NCBI RefSeq assembly: GCF_007828725.1
Contig: NZ_VIUW01000003.1
Span: 62,001 to 126,000 of the forward strand
Length of the DNA: 64,000 bases
DNA from: Marihabitans asiaticum
Lineage (GTDB): Bacteria > Actinomycetota > Actinomycetes > Actinomycetales > Dermatophilaceae
Direction of reading: 5' to 3'
The notes under the pieces are model-generated. The model ran no database searches. It saw only the letters and a list, made by a program, of their open reading frames with translations, and was not told the DNA's origin. Positions 18,656 to 31,065 of this stretch are shown here, one piece after another (position 1 is the stretch's first letter; every line of letters begins with the position of its first letter). The position numbers and the translations under genes are program-made.

Positions 18656-19510
18656 ATGAGCGTCGAGCACAACACGCGCGACGTCGAGGACGGCATCGTC
18701 ACCGACCTTGACCAGCAGATGACCTACGGCTCGTACCTCGGGCTCGATCAGCTGCTCTCCGCGCAGCGGCCGGTGAGCGAGCCCGAGCACCATGACGAGC
18801 TGCTCTTCATCGTCCAGCACCAGACCACCGAGCTGTGGCTCAAGCTCGTCCTGCACGAGCTGGCGGCCGCGACGGCCTCCCTCGCCGCGGACGACCTGCG
18901 CGACGCGCTGAAGAAGATCGCCCGGGTCAAGCACATCCAGAAGACGCTCACCGAGCAGTGGTCGGTCCTCGCGACGCTGACCCCCACCGAGTACGCGCAG
19001 TTCCGCGGCTTCCTCGCCAGCGCCTCGGGGTTCCAGTCGGCGCAGTACCGAGCGGTCGAGTTCGTCCTCGGCAACAAGAACGCCGCGATGCTCCCCGTCT
19101 TCACCTCCGAGCCCGAGAGTCACGCCCTGCTGACCGACCTGCTGCAGCGCCCGAGCCTCTACGACGAGTTCCTCCGCTACCTCCACCGGCAGGGGCACGA
19201 GGTCCCCGACGAGGTCCTCGAGCGGGACGTGACCCGGGCCCACGTGGCGCACCCGGGGGTGACCGCGATGTTCAAGCGGATCTACGAGGACGCCGCGGCA
19301 CACTGGGACGCCTACGAGACCTGCGAGGAGCTGGTCGACCTCGAGGACAACTTCCAGGAGTGGCGCTTCCGCCACCTGCGCACGGTGCAGCGGACCATCG
19401 GGATGAAGACCGGGACCGGCGGCTCGTCCGGGGTCGGGTTCCTCCGGCGGGCACTGGACCTCACCTTCTTCCCGGAGCTGTTCGACGTGCGCACCGAGGT
19501 CGGGCGATGA
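18656..19510 (+). CDS. kynA: Tryptophan 2,3-dioxygenase
   Basis: A 284-residue haem enzyme opening the indole ring of L-tryptophan to N-formylkynurenine. [11 protein letters not shown] (24-34) and [11 protein letters not shown] (51-61) with the substrate-facing His55 are diagnostic; the proximal haem His lies in [12 protein letters not shown], and GTGGSSG closes over the substrate. ATG 18656 follows a good GAGAGGAG ribosome-binding site; the open frame upstream is not homologous. The stop overlaps the kynU ATG (ATGA), and a formamidase follows, so this is the first gene of a kynurenine operon. Confidence 0.97.
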   Translation: MSVEHNTRDVEDGIVTDLDQQMTYGSYLGLDQLLSAQRPVSEPEHHDELLFIVQHQTTELWLKLVLHELAAATASLAADDLRDALKKIARVKHIQKTLTEQWSVLATLTPTEYAQFRGFLASASGFQSAQYRAVEFVLGNKNAAMLPVFTSEPESHALLTDLLQRPSLYDEFLRYLHRQGHEVPDEVLERDVTRAHVAHPGVTAMFKRIYEDAAAHWDAYETCEELVDLEDNFQEWRFRHLRTVQRTIGMKTGTGGSSGVGFLRRALDLTFFPELFDVRTEVGR

Positions 19511-20736
19511 GCCCCGCAGCGACCCCGGTCGACATCGCCGCGCTCGACGCGGCGGACCCCCTTCGCGGTGTCCGGGACCGCTTCGTCGCCGCCGACGACC
19601 CGGCCGTCGCGGCCTACCTCGACGGCAACTCCCTCGGCCGCCCGCCTCGGGCGCTGCTGCAGCGCTACGAGGACTTCATCGCGAAGGGGTGGGGGACCCG
19701 CCTGATCCGTGGCTGGGACGAGGGGTGGTTCGAGCGCCCGATCACCCTCGGTGACCGGATCGGGCGGCTCACCCTCGGGGCCGCCCCGGGCCAGACCGCG
19801 GTCGCGGACTCGACGACCGTCTGCCTCTACAAGCTGGTGCGGGCGGCGGTCGACCTCCGGCCCGACCGTGCCGCGATCGTCCTCGATCGCGGCAACTTCC
19901 CGACCGACCGCTACGTCGTCGAGGGAATCGCCGCCGAGACCGGGCGCACCGTGCGCTGGATCGACCCCGACCCGCGCGGCGGGGTCACCCCCGAGGACGT
20001 GGCCGCGGCGGTCGACGAGGACACCGCGGTGGTCGAGCTGAGCCACGTCGCCTACCGCTCCGGTCACGTCGCCGACCTCGAGGCGATCACCGCCCTGGCC
20101 CACGAGGCCGGCGCCCTCGTCGTCTGGGACCTCTGCCACAGCGTCGGCGTCCTGCCGTTGCAGCTCGACACCGCGGGCGTCGACATGGCGACCGGCTGCA
20201 CCTACAAGTACCTCAACGGTGGGCCCGGGTCGCCGGCCTTCCTCTACGTCCGCAACGGGCTGATCGAGGAGGCCACCCAGCCGATCCAGGGATGGATGGG
20301 GGTGCGGGACTCCTTCGAGATGGGGCCTGGCTACGACCCCGCGCCGAGCATCCGACGCTTCATCAGCGGCACGCCGCCCGTGCTGGCGATGCTCGCGATG
20401 GAGGCCACCCTCGACATCATCGAGGAGGTCGGTATCGAGGCGATCCGGGCGAAGTCGACAAGGCTGACCCAGGCCGCGATCGGCCTGGTCGACGAGCGAC
20501 TCGCCGACCTCGGCGTCGAGCTGGGGACCCCGCGAGACCCCGAGCGGCGCGGCGGGCACGTCACCATCGACCATCCCGCCTTCGAGGCACTCATGCCCGC
20601 GCTCTGGGAGCAAGGCGTCATCCCCGACTTCCGCCCGCCCTCGGGGATCCGGCTCGGGCTGGCCCCGCTCACGACCTCCTTCGCCGAGCTCGAGCACGGC
20701 ATCGACACCATCGCCGACCTGCTGCGCCAGCAGTGA
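19507..20736 (+). CDS. kynU: Kynureninase
   Basis: A 409-residue PLP enzyme that splits kynurenine to anthranilate and alanine. Lys234 in [13 protein letters not shown] is the PLP Schiff-base lysine; [14 protein letters not shown] just before it supplies the pyridine-binding Asp, and [11 protein letters not shown] near the N-terminus is the substrate-loop signature. The ATG at 19507 overlaps the kynA stop. The formamidase gene starts 10 bases after it. Confidence 0.96.
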   Translation: MSPAATPVDIAALDAADPLRGVRDRFVAADDPAVAAYLDGNSLGRPPRALLQRYEDFIAKGWGTRLIRGWDEGWFERPITLGDRIGRLTLGAAPGQTAVADSTTVCLYKLVRAAVDLRPDRAAIVLDRGNFPTDRYVVEGIAAETGRTVRWIDPDPRGGVTPEDVAAAVDEDTAVVELSHVAYRSGHVADLEAITALAHEAGALVVWDLCHSVGVLPLQLDTAGVDMATGCTYKYLNGGPGSPAFLYVRNGLIEEATQPIQGWMGVRDSFEMGPGYDPAPSIRRFISGTPPVLAMLAMEATLDIIEEVGIEAIRAKSTRLTQAAIGLVDERLADLGVELGTPRDPERRGGHVTIDHPAFEALMPALWEQGVIPDFRPPSGIRLGLAPLTTSFAELEHGIDTIADLLRQQ

Positions 20737-20746
20737 CGGGCCCGTC

Positions 20747-23424
<2,678 letters not shown>

Positions 23425-23461
23425 CCCGACCGACGACCGGCCCGCGACGAGAGGACGACCC

Positions 23462-25828
23462 GTGGCACTGCGCACCATCTCGACCCCGGCCGACGGGGAC
23501 CTGCGGGCGATCCGCCTCGACCTCGCCGGCACCCGCGACTTCACCGTCGCGGGTGCCGGCGAGGCGCGTCGCAGCGCCATCACCGCGGCGACCGACTCCT
23601 GGCTGGGCGCCGTGTTCGAGGCAGCCGCCGCCCACCGCTCCGGTCTGGCGCTCGCCGCGGTCGGGAGCCTGGGCCGCCAGGTGCCCGGCCCGCTCAGCGA
23701 CCTCGACCTCGTCCTGCTGCACGACGGCCGCAGCCTGCGCGGCCCGGACCTGCAGGCCGTCGCCGACGCCATCTGGTACCCCGTCTGGGACACCGGGCTG
23801 AAGCTGGACCACAGCGTGCGCACCGTGGCCGAGTGCCGTCGCGTGGCCGGCGCCGACCTCGCAGCCGCGACCGGTCTGCTCGACCTGCGGCTGATCGCCG
23901 GTGACCCCGACCTCGTCGCCGCGGCGCGCAGCACGGTCGCCCACGACTGGCGCGCCGACGCCCGCACCCAGCTGCCCGCCCTGCTCGACCTCGTCCGCGC
24001 CCGGCATGCCCGCTTCGGCGAGCTGGCGCAGTCCCTCGAGCCGGACCTGAAGGAGGCCAAGGGCGGCCTGCGAGACGTCACCGTGCTCTCCGCCCTCACC
24101 CGGGCCTGGCTCACCGACCGCGACCGTGGACCGCTCGATGCGGCGCACCGCGCCCTGCTCGACGTCCGGGACGCCGTGCACCTGAGCACAGGGCGGGGAC
24201 GAGACCGCCTGCTGCGCGACGACGCCGACGCCGTCGCCGCACTGCTCGGCCACGACGACTCCGACGCCCTGCTCACCGAGGTCGCCACCGCCTCCCGGTC
24301 GATCGCGTGGTCCCTCGACGCCGCGACGCGCCGCGCCGGGCAGGCCCAGCGCGCGCGAACCCTGCGGGTCGGCCCACGGCGCCCGGCGATGACCCCGCTG
24401 GGGTACGGCGTCTTCCGACACGACGGCGAGGCGGTCCTGGGGTCGAGGCAGCAGATCGGGTCTGACGCCGGGCTCCCGCTGCGGGCGGCCGTCGTCGCGG
24501 CCCGCGGCGGCCTGCGCCTCTCGCCGCAGACCCTGCGCAACCTCTCGCGCAGCCCGGACCTGCCCGACCCGTGGCCGGAAGGCGCCCTGACCCACCTCAC
24601 CGAGCTGCTCGCGGCCGGACCGGCCCTCGTCCCGGCCTGGGAGGACCTCGACCAGGTCGGGCTGGTCCAGCGCTGGATCCCGGAGTGGGGCGCCGTGCGC
24701 TCCCGGCCGCAGCGCAACGCCGTGCACATCCACACCGTCGACCGGCACCTCCTCGAGACGGTCGTCCGCGCGTCGGCGCGGGCCAGGGACGTGCGCCGAC
24801 CCGACCTGCTGCTGCTCGCCGCCCTGCTGCACGACATCGGCAAGATCGCCGGGGCGCACGACCACAGCGAGACCGGGGCGAGGATCGCCGCGAGGATCGG
24901 TGCCCGCCTGGGCCTGAGCGAGCAGGACGCCGGCACCCTCGAGCTGCTCGTGCGAGAGCACCTCACCCTCGTCGAGCTCGCCACCCGAAGAGACCTGCAG
25001 GACCCCGCGACCATCCGCGCCGCCGTCGACACGGTGCGAGGAGAGCGGGAGACCTTCGAGCTGCTGCTCGCCCTGACGATCGCCGACGCCCAGGCCGCCG
25101 GACCGACCACCTGGACCGACTGGCGGGCCACCCTCCTTACCGCTCTCGCCGACACCGTCCGCGCCGAGCTCGAGGCCGGCCCTGCTGCACCCCCTTCGCC
25201 ACAGCCTCCGGTCTGCCTGCCGCAGGCCGCGCAGGACCGGATCGGCCAGGGTCACCCCTTCGTCACCGTCGACCCGGCCGGCGACGGCTGGACCGTCACG
25301 GTCTACGACCGTGACCGGCCGGCGCTGTTCGCCGACACCGCGGCGGTCCTCGCCGCCCACGGGCTCACCGTGCGCAGCGCCCGGCTGCGCACCGAGGACG
25401 GCATCGCGGCCGACACCTGGGTCGTCGAGTCGCCCGGAGGCGACGGTCCGGAACCGAGCCGGATCGCCGCCGGTCTCACCCGGCTCGCCGGTGGCGACCG
25501 GTCGGGGCTGGGATCGCTGCACCGCCGGCTGGGCCGGGCGCGCAGGTCCTCGGCGGCGGGGCCGAGCCGGGCCTTCGTGCTGCCGGGGTCCAGCGCCCGC
25601 GCCACCGTCCTCGAGGTCCGCGCCGAGGACCGGGCCGGGCTGCTGCACGACCTCGGACGCTGCCTGGCCCAGGAGGGCCTCGACGTGCTCTCCGCCCACA
25701 TCAGCACCCGGGCCGGGCAAGCGGTCGACACCTTCTACGTCGTCGGCGCCGAGGGTGCACCCCTCACGCCGGGACGGGTGGCCCAGGTCCTCGCGGCCCT
25801 CATCGACACGTGCGACCCGCCCGGGTGA
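23462..25828 (+). CDS. glnD: PII nucleotidyltransferase GlnD
   Basis: A 788-residue enzyme that adds a nucleotide to PII under nitrogen starvation and removes it when nitrogen is plentiful; in actinobacteria the group is often AMP. The nucleotidyltransferase motif GSLGRQ (68-73) is followed by DLD (80-82). The HD phosphohydrolase domain has LHDIGK near 455-461 and HDHSETGA, and two ACT domains for glutamine sensing lie near 605-680 and 713-780. The start is GTG 23462, 37 bases after glnK, with GAGAGGAC upstream. It closes the amt-glnK-glnD operon. Confidence 0.95.
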   Translation: MALRTISTPADGDLRAIRLDLAGTRDFTVAGAGEARRSAITAATDSWLGAVFEAAAAHRSGLALAAVGSLGRQVPGPLSDLDLVLLHDGRSLRGPDLQAVADAIWYPVWDTGLKLDHSVRTVAECRRVAGADLAAATGLLDLRLIAGDPDLVAAARSTVAHDWRADARTQLPALLDLVRARHARFGELAQSLEPDLKEAKGGLRDVTVLSALTRAWLTDRDRGPLDAAHRALLDVRDAVHLSTGRGRDRLLRDDADAVAALLGHDDSDALLTEVATASRSIAWSLDAATRRAGQAQRARTLRVGPRRPAMTPLGYGVFRHDGEAVLGSRQQIGSDAGLPLRAAVVAARGGLRLSPQTLRNLSRSPDLPDPWPEGALTHLTELLAAGPALVPAWEDLDQVGLVQRWIPEWGAVRSRPQRNAVHIHTVDRHLLETVVRASARARDVRRPDLLLLAALLHDIGKIAGAHDHSETGARIAARIGARLGLSEQDAGTLELLVREHLTLVELATRRDLQDPATIRAAVDTVRGERETFELLLALTIADAQAAGPTTWTDWRATLLTALADTVRAELEAGPAAPPSPQPPVCLPQAAQDRIGQGHPFVTVDPAGDGWTVTVYDRDRPALFADTAAVLAAHGLTVRSARLRTEDGIAADTWVVESPGGDGPEPSRIAAGLTRLAGGDRSGLGSLHRRLGRARRSSAAGPSRAFVLPGSSARATVLEVRAEDRAGLLHDLGRCLAQEGLDVLSAHISTRAGQAVDTFYVVGAEGAPLTPGRVAQVLAALIDTCDPPG

Positions 25829-25837
25829 GACGCCCCG

Positions 25838-25850
25838 TACCCTAGGGCGG
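25838..25850 (+). promoter_or_regulatory. Leaderless-type promoter of ffh
   Basis: TACCCT (25838-25843) lies seven bases before the GTG of ffh, in the 22-base gap after glnD, so ffh probably has its own promoter and a transcript starting at or near the start codon. Confidence 0.5.
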
Positions 25851-27452
25851 GTGTTCACCAGCCTGTCTGACCGCCTGACCGGGACGTTCAAGAACCTCCG
25901 GGGCAAGGGGCGCCTGTCCGAGTCCGACGTCAACAAGACCGTCCGCGACATCCGGATGGCGCTCATCGACGCCGACGTGGCCCTGCCGGTCGTCAAGGAG
26001 TTCACCCGCGCGATCCGCGAGCGCGCCACCGGCGCGGAGGTCAGCCAGGCACTCAACCCCGCGCAGCAGGTCATCAAGATCGTCAACGAGGAGCTCACCG
26101 AGATCCTCGGCGGTCACACCCGCGAGCTGACCCTGGCCAAGCGGCCACCGACGGTGATCATGCTCGCCGGCCTCCAGGGGTCGGGCAAGACGACCTTCGC
26201 CGGCAAGCTCGGCGCACGGCTCAAGGACGAGGGGCACACCCCGCTGCTCGTCGCGGCCGACCTGCAGCGGCCCAACGCCGTCACCCAGCTCGAGGTCGTC
26301 GGCGAGCGGGCCGGGGTCCGGGTCTTCGCGCCCGAGCGCGGCAACATCGGCGGCCACGACGTCGGGGGCAGCGCCGAGGGGACCCGCTCGCACGGTGACC
26401 CGGTCGCCGTCGCCCGCGCCGGCCTCGCCGAGGCCCAGGCGCGCCAGCACGACGTGCTCATCGTCGACACCGCCGGCCGGCTCGCCGTCGACGCCGAGCT
26501 GATGCAGCAGGCCGCCGACATCCGCTCCGCCATCTCGCCCGACGAGGTCCTCTTCGTCATCGACGCGATGATCGGTCAGGCCGCGATCGAGACCGCGCAG
26601 GCCTTCCAGGAGGGGGTCGACTTCACCGGCGTCGTGCTGTCCAAGCTCGACGGCGACGCCCGCGGTGGTGCCGCGCTCTCGGTCGCCGGGACCACCGGGC
26701 GCCCGATCATGTTCGCCTCCACCGGCGAGGGCGTGCGCGACATCGAGGTCTTCCACCCCGACCGGATGGCCGGGCGGATCCTCGACATGGGCGATGTGCT
26801 CACCCTCATCGAGCAGGCCGAGCGCGCATTCGAGCGCGGCCAGGCCGAGGAGATGCAGCGCAAGCTGCTCGCCGAGGAGGACTTCACCTTCGACGACTTC
26901 CTCAGCCAGATGGCCGCGGTGAAGAAGATGGGCCTGAAGTCGATGCTGAAGATGATGCCGGGCATGGGGCAGATGAGCGGGGCGCTCGACATGCTCGACG
27001 AGCGCGAGTTCGACCGGGTCGAGGCGATGGTCCGCTCGATGACCCCCTTCGAGCGCAGCCACCCCAAGCAGATCAACGGATCGCGCCGCGCGCGCATCGC
27101 CAAGGGTTCCGGCGTGCAGGTCTCCGAGGTCAACCAGCTGCTGGAACGCTTCGAGCAGGCGCAGAAGGCGATCAAGCAGTTCACCCGCGGCGGTGGCATG
27201 CCGGGCATGCCGGGGATGCCTGGGATGGGCGGCGGCGGCAAGAAGAAGCCGGCCAAGAAGCCGAAGAAGGGCAAGTCCGGCAACCCGGCCAAGCGCGCCC
27301 AGCAGGAGCGCGAGGCGGCCGAGCGGGCGCGCGGCCGGTCCGCCGGCGGTCCTACGGGCAGCGCCTTCGGCGGTGGAGCGGGTCAGGGCGGGATGCCCGA
27401 CCTCGACCCGAGCCAGCTGCCCAAGGGCTTCGAGAAGTTCCTCGAGAGGTGA
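25851..27452 (+). CDS. ffh: Signal recognition particle protein Ffh
   Basis: A 533-residue GTPase that binds 4.5S RNA and signal peptides and docks with FtsY. The N domain opens MFTSLSDRLTGTFKNLRGKGRL; G1 GLQGSGKTTFAGKL is at about 106-119, DTAGRL near 206 and SKLDGDARGG near 264. The Met-rich M domain (about 300-430) includes GLKSMLKMMPGMGQ. The tail holds GMPGMPGMPGM and a Lys-rich stretch, common in actinobacterial Ffh. GTG 25851 is fixed by the conserved N-terminus and the TACCCT element. Confidence 0.97.
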   Translation: MFTSLSDRLTGTFKNLRGKGRLSESDVNKTVRDIRMALIDADVALPVVKEFTRAIRERATGAEVSQALNPAQQVIKIVNEELTEILGGHTRELTLAKRPPTVIMLAGLQGSGKTTFAGKLGARLKDEGHTPLLVAADLQRPNAVTQLEVVGERAGVRVFAPERGNIGGHDVGGSAEGTRSHGDPVAVARAGLAEAQARQHDVLIVDTAGRLAVDAELMQQAADIRSAISPDEVLFVIDAMIGQAAIETAQAFQEGVDFTGVVLSKLDGDARGGAALSVAGTTGRPIMFASTGEGVRDIEVFHPDRMAGRILDMGDVLTLIEQAERAFERGQAEEMQRKLLAEEDFTFDDFLSQMAAVKKMGLKSMLKMMPGMGQMSGALDMLDEREFDRVEAMVRSMTPFERSHPKQINGSRRARIAKGSGVQVSEVNQLLERFEQAQKAIKQFTRGGGMPGMPGMPGMGGGGKKKPAKKPKKGKSGNPAKRAQQEREAAERARGRSAGGPTGSAFGGGAGQGGMPDLDPSQLPKGFEKFLER

Positions 27453-27458
27453 CCGGTC

Positions 27459-28262
27459 GTGACCTCTGAGCAGCTGACTTTGCACACGACGACGAAGGGG
27501 GAGGGCGAGCGGCGGGTCGCCTACTGCCACGGCCTCTTCGGTCAGGGCAAGAACTGGGGGACCGTCGCCGGCAGCACCTCGGACCTCGCGACGTCGACCC
27601 TGGTCGACATGCCCAACCACGGCCGCTCGCCGTGGACCGAAGAGTTCGACTACGCGCAGGCCGCGGACGCGCTCGCCGAGACCCTCGTCGGGATCGACGA
27701 CTCCGGATCCTGGACCGTCGTCGGTCACTCGATGGGCGGCAAGATCGCGATGATGCTGGCACTGCGCCACCCCGAGCTGCTCGACCGGCTGGTCGTCGTC
27801 GACATCTCGCCGGTCGACTACGAGGAGACCGAGGACATCGACCGCTTCGTCACCGCGATGCAGGAGCTGGACCTCGGCAGCATCGAGCGGCGCGCCGACG
27901 CCGACGACGCCCTGAGCGAGGACATCCCGGACAAGGGCGTGCGCGCCTTCATCCTGCAGAACCTGCGGCGCACCGACGACGGCTGGCGCTGGCAGCTCAA
28001 CATCGACCTCCTCGCGCGCTCGCTCGAGCAGCTGCGCGGCTGGCCCGCCGGTCAGGCCGAAGGGCTGACCTACGAGGGGCCGGTGACCTGGGTCGGCGGG
28101 GAGGACTCGGGCTACGTCAAGGACGAGATGACCGAGACGATGCGCGAGTACTTCCCGTACGCGCGGCTGGTGACGGTCAAGGACGCCGGGCACTGGGTGC
28201 ACGCCGAGCAGCCCGAGGTCTTCGAGCGGATCATCCGGCGGGCTCTCACCGCCGACGACTGA
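27459..28262 (+). CDS. Alpha/beta-hydrolase (YbfF/ABHD11-like esterase)
   Basis: A 267-residue hydrolase with CHGLFGQGKNW (23-33) as oxyanion loop, Ser91 in GHSMGGK as nucleophile, and a C-terminal His in DAGHWVHAEQP; DMPNHGRS (50-57) is typical of the YbfF/ABHD11 group. The physiological substrate is unknown. The start is GTG 27459, six bases after ffh, so it is probably co-transcribed with ffh. A long hairpin follows its stop. Confidence 0.88.
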   Translation: MTSEQLTLHTTTKGEGERRVAYCHGLFGQGKNWGTVAGSTSDLATSTLVDMPNHGRSPWTEEFDYAQAADALAETLVGIDDSGSWTVVGHSMGGKIAMMLALRHPELLDRLVVVDISPVDYEETEDIDRFVTAMQELDLGSIERRADADDALSEDIPDKGVRAFILQNLRRTDDGWRWQLNIDLLARSLEQLRGWPAGQAEGLTYEGPVTWVGGEDSGYVKDEMTETMREYFPYARLVTVKDAGHWVHAEQPEVFERIIRRALTADD

Positions 28263-28273
28263 CCCCCTTCGCC

Positions 28274-28323
28274 CGCTACCACGCAGTAGTAGCTGTGATC
28301 ACGACCAGTACTGCGTGGTAGCG
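28274..28323. terminator. Long hairpin between the hydrolase and amidohydrolase genes
   Basis: A perfect 15-bp stem, CGCTACCACGCAGTA (28274-28288) and its complement (28309-28323), with a 20-base loop. A CCCCTTCG word (28264-28271) abuts it. It could terminate the ffh transcript. Confidence 0.5.
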
Positions 28324-28350
28324 CGCGGGGAGGTGGGGGCGGGACGGCGC

Positions 28351-28363
28351 TAGGGTGCCGAGC
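28351..28363 (+). promoter_or_regulatory. Leaderless-type promoter of the amidohydrolase gene
   Basis: TAGGGT (28351-28356) sits seven bases before ATG 28364, just downstream of the long hairpin, so transcription probably restarts here. Confidence 0.45.
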
Positions 28364-29446
28364 ATGACCGCGCTGCACGTGACCGGCCGAATCCTTCGCG
28401 GGCCAGAGGACGTCGTCGACGAGCTCTGGGTGGTCGACGGGAAGATCACCTACACCGCCCCGACCACGGGCACCGACTGGGACACGATCACCGGCTGGGT
28501 GCTGCCCGGCTTCGTCGATGCCCACTGCCACGTCGGGCTCGGTGCCGGGGGAGCGGTCGACGACGCGACCTCAGAGGAGCAGGCGGTCACCGACCGTGAC
28601 GCCGGCGCCCTGCTGCTGCGCGACGCCGGCTCGCCCGCCGATACCCGGTGGATCGACGAGCGCGACGACCTGCCCAAGGTCATCCGTGCGGGCCGGCACA
28701 TCGCCCGGCCCAAGCGCTACATCCGCAACTTCGCCTGGGAGGTCGAGCCCGAGCAGCTCGTCTCCCGGGTCCGCGCCGAGGCCCGCGCCGGCGACGGCTG
28801 GGTCAAGCTCGTCGGTGACTGGATCGACCGTGAGGTCGGTGACCTTGCCCCGTGCTGGCCGGTCGACGTGCTCACCGAGGCGATCGCCGCCGCGCACGAG
28901 GAGGGCGCCCGCGTCACCGCCCACTGCTTCGGCGAGCAGTCCCTGCACGACTTCGCCGCCGCCGGGACCGACTGCATCGAGCACGCGACCGGCCTGGACG
29001 ACAGCTCGATCGCGACCTTCGCCGAGCAGGGCATCACCATCGTCCCGACCCTGGTCAACATCGAGACCTTCCCCTCGATCGCCGAGTCGGCCCGCGAGAA
29101 GTTCCCCGACTACCACCGCCACATGCTCGACCTGCACGAGCGCCGCTTCGCCACGGTCGCAGCGGCGCACGAGGCGGGCATCCCGGTCATGGTCGGCACC
29201 GACGCGGGAGGCTCGATCGAGCACGGGCTCGTCGCCCAGGAGATCGAGCTGTTCACCCGGGCCGGGATGAGCCCGCTCGAGGCGCTCTCGGCCGCCACCT
29301 GGACGGCCCGCACCTGGCTCGGTCGTCCGGGCCTGGACGAAGGGGAGGATGCCGACCTCGTCGTCCTCGAGAGGGACCCGAGGGTGGACGTGCGCACCTG
29401 CCAGGCCCCTCGGCACGTCGTCCTGCGCGGCCGCCGGATCCGCTGA
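28364..29446 (+). CDS. Amidohydrolase (imidazolonepropionase-like)
   Basis: A 360-residue metal-dependent hydrolase. The first metal motif is [10 protein letters not shown] near 49-58, TAHCFGE near 185 supplies further ligands, and the late Asp is in [13 protein letters not shown] near 280. [17 protein letters not shown] at the C-terminus is the usual beta-sandwich closing. Members hydrolyse cyclic amides, N-acyl groups or peptides; the substrate is not predicted. The start ATG 28364 is set by the domain and the TAGGGT element. Confidence 0.88.
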   Translation: MTALHVTGRILRGPEDVVDELWVVDGKITYTAPTTGTDWDTITGWVLPGFVDAHCHVGLGAGGAVDDATSEEQAVTDRDAGALLLRDAGSPADTRWIDERDDLPKVIRAGRHIARPKRYIRNFAWEVEPEQLVSRVRAEARAGDGWVKLVGDWIDREVGDLAPCWPVDVLTEAIAAAHEEGARVTAHCFGEQSLHDFAAAGTDCIEHATGLDDSSIATFAEQGITIVPTLVNIETFPSIAESAREKFPDYHRHMLDLHERRFATVAAAHEAGIPVMVGTDAGGSIEHGLVAQEIELFTRAGMSPLEALSAATWTARTWLGRPGLDEGEDADLVVLERDPRVDVRTCQAPRHVVLRGRRIR

Positions 29447-29453
29447 GCCGCGC

Positions 29454-29481
29454 GCGAAGGGGGTGAGCTCGCCCCCTTCGC
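29454..29481. terminator. Hairpin formed by an inverted pair of GCGAAGGGGG words
   Basis: GCGAAGGGGG (29454-29463) and its complement (29472-29481) form a 10-bp stem with an eight-base loop, eight bases after the amidohydrolase stop. The remaining gap up to rpsP (29482-29645) holds the rpsP leader; a CAAGGAGACCACC ribosome-binding site lies just before its start. Confidence 0.6.
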
Positions 29482-29645
29482 CGAAGCCGGGGATTGGGCG
29501 GACGGGTGCCGCCGGTGGCAGACTGTCCCGCTGTACACCTTCCGCCCGCATGCTGCGGGCGGATGCCTACCCCGGGTCACGGCTCCCCGCACACCAGATC
29601 GGTGCGGTCTCGCCGTGCCCCTTGATCTGCAAGGAGACCACCACC

Positions 29646-30188
29646 GTGGCTGTCAAGATCCGACTCAAGCGCATGGGCAAGATCCGCGCCCCGTACTACC
29701 GCGTCGTCGTCATGGACTCGCGCACCAAGCGGGACGGGCGCGCCATCGAGGAGATCGGCAAGTACCACCCGACCGAGGAGCCCTCGCTCATCGACATCGA
29801 CATGGAGCGGGCGAAGCACTGGATCGCCAACGGCGCCCAGCCCACCGAGGCCGTCGCCCGGCTCATCGAGATCGTCGACTCCGGCAACCTCAAGGTCAAG
29901 GAGCCCAAGACCTCCAAGAAGGACCTGTACGAGGCCGCGCTCGCCTCCGCCGGCAAGGAGGGCGAGGAGCACGAGGCCATCACCGCAAAGAAGAAGGCCG
30001 ACAAGGCCGCCGCGGAGAAGGCCGAGAAGGAGGCCGCCGAGCAGGCCGAGAAGGACGCGGCACAGGCCGACGCCGCCGAGGCCGCGACCGCGGAGACCAC
30101 GGTCGCCGACGACGCAAAGACCGAGCCCGAGGCCACCGAGGCTCCCGCCTCCGAGGCCACCGAGGCGTCCACTGAGGACAAGGCCTGA
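29646..30188 (+). CDS. rpsP: 30S ribosomal protein S16 with long acidic tail
   Basis: A 180-residue protein. Residues 1-85 are a normal S16 ([39 protein letters not shown]). After about residue 110 comes an Ala/Glu/Lys then Ala/Glu/Thr-rich tail with repeated [10 protein letters not shown]-like and ATEA words, certainly disordered. Tails are known on actinobacterial S16, but this one is long. GTG 29646 follows a strong AAGGAG site. It heads the rpsP-khpA-rimM-trmD-rplS string. Confidence 0.96.
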   Translation: MAVKIRLKRMGKIRAPYYRVVVMDSRTKRDGRAIEEIGKYHPTEEPSLIDIDMERAKHWIANGAQPTEAVARLIEIVDSGNLKVKEPKTSKKDLYEAALASAGKEGEEHEAITAKKKADKAAAEKAEKEAAEQAEKDAAQADAAEAATAETTVADDAKTEPEATEAPASEATEASTEDKA

Positions 30189-30190
30189 CC

Positions 30191-30433
30191 GTGCTCGACG
30201 AGGCGCTGGAGCACCTGGTCACCGGGATCGTCGACCACAAGGACGAGGTCGCGGTGCGGGAGAAGAACCTGCGTCGCGGCACCGTCCTCGAGGTCCGCGT
30301 CCACCCCGACGACCTCGGCCGGGTCATCGGCCGGTCGGGTCGGACGGCGACGGCGCTGCGCACGGTGATGTCCGCCCTCGCCGGTGGAGACAGCGTGCGG
30401 ATCGACATCGTCGACACCGACCGCGACCGCTGA
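30191..30433 (+). CDS. khpA: KH-domain RNA-binding protein KhpA
   Basis: An 80-residue single KH domain. The RNA-binding loop is IGRSGR (GxxG) after HPDDLGRV. KhpA proteins bind many RNAs, often together with KhpB. GTG 30191 is two bases after the rpsP stop, the standard rpsP-khpA pairing. Confidence 0.93.
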   Translation: MLDEALEHLVTGIVDHKDEVAVREKNLRRGTVLEVRVHPDDLGRVIGRSGRTATALRTVMSALAGGDSVRIDIVDTDRDR

Positions 30434-30447
30434 GCGGTCCGAGCATC

Positions 30448-30480
30448 GAGGGGCCCCGACCGGCATGGTCGGGGCCCCTC
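30448..30480 (+). terminator. Strong hairpin between khpA and rimM
   Basis: GAGGGGCCCCGACC (30448-30461) pairs perfectly with its complement (30467-30480) around a five-base loop. No T run follows. It may terminate or attenuate, since a new promoter element lies just after it. Confidence 0.55.
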
Positions 30481-30491
30481 GTCGTGCGTCC

Positions 30492-30504
30492 TACCCTGGT
30501 ACCC
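30492..30504 (+). promoter_or_regulatory. Leaderless-type promoter of rimM
   Basis: TACCCT (30492-30497) lies seven bases before ATG 30505 and 12 bases after the hairpin, suggesting that rimM-trmD can be transcribed apart from rpsP. Confidence 0.5.
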
Positions 30505-31065
30505 ATGCCGCAACCCCACGTCGTCGCCCGGATCGGCAAGCCGCACGCCCTGCGCGGCGAGGTGACCGTCCAGCTGCACACCGACGACCCGCAGCGTCGG
30601 CTGACTCCCGGGACCGTGCTGCGAACCGAGGCCGAGCCAGGGAGCGGCGTGCCTCGCACGCTGACGATCGCCCAGACGCGCGTCCACCGGGGTATCTGGC
30701 TGCTGCGCTTCGAGGAGATCCCTGACCGCACCGGTGCTGAGTCCCTCCGCGGCACCCGGCTCCTCCTTGGCGACGAGCCCGGCGAGGCCGGAGACCCTGG
30801 CGCAGACGCCGACAGCGACGAGGGATGGTACGAGGAGGACCTCGTGGGTCTGTCCGTGATCACCCCTGGCGGGGAGCCCGTCGGCACGGTCTCCGGCCTC
30901 GAGATCGGTGCCGCCCAGGACCGGTTGGTCCTCACCCTCACGGACGGGTCGCAGGCCCTCGTCCCCTTCGTCGAGCAGATCGTGCCGTCGGTCGACATCG
31001 ACTCCGGCAGGGTGACGCTCGACGCCCCTGCGGGCCTGCTCGACATCGCGCGGGAGGAGCGCTGA
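30505..31065 (+). CDS. rimM: 16S rRNA processing protein RimM
   Basis: A 186-residue 30S assembly factor that binds S19. The N-terminal RimM domain has [22 protein letters not shown], and the PRC-barrel domain starts near residue 110 with [23 protein letters not shown] 30505 is chosen over an upstream start seven codons earlier because homology and the TACCCT element fit. Its stop shares one base with the trmD ATG. Confidence 0.95.
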   Translation: MPQPHVVARIGKPHALRGEVTVQLHTDDPQRRLTPGTVLRTEAEPGSGVPRTLTIAQTRVHRGIWLLRFEEIPDRTGAESLRGTRLLLGDEPGEAGDPGADADSDEGWYEEDLVGLSVITPGGEPVGTVSGLEIGAAQDRLVLTLTDGSQALVPFVEQIVPSVDIDSGRVTLDAPAGLLDIAREER

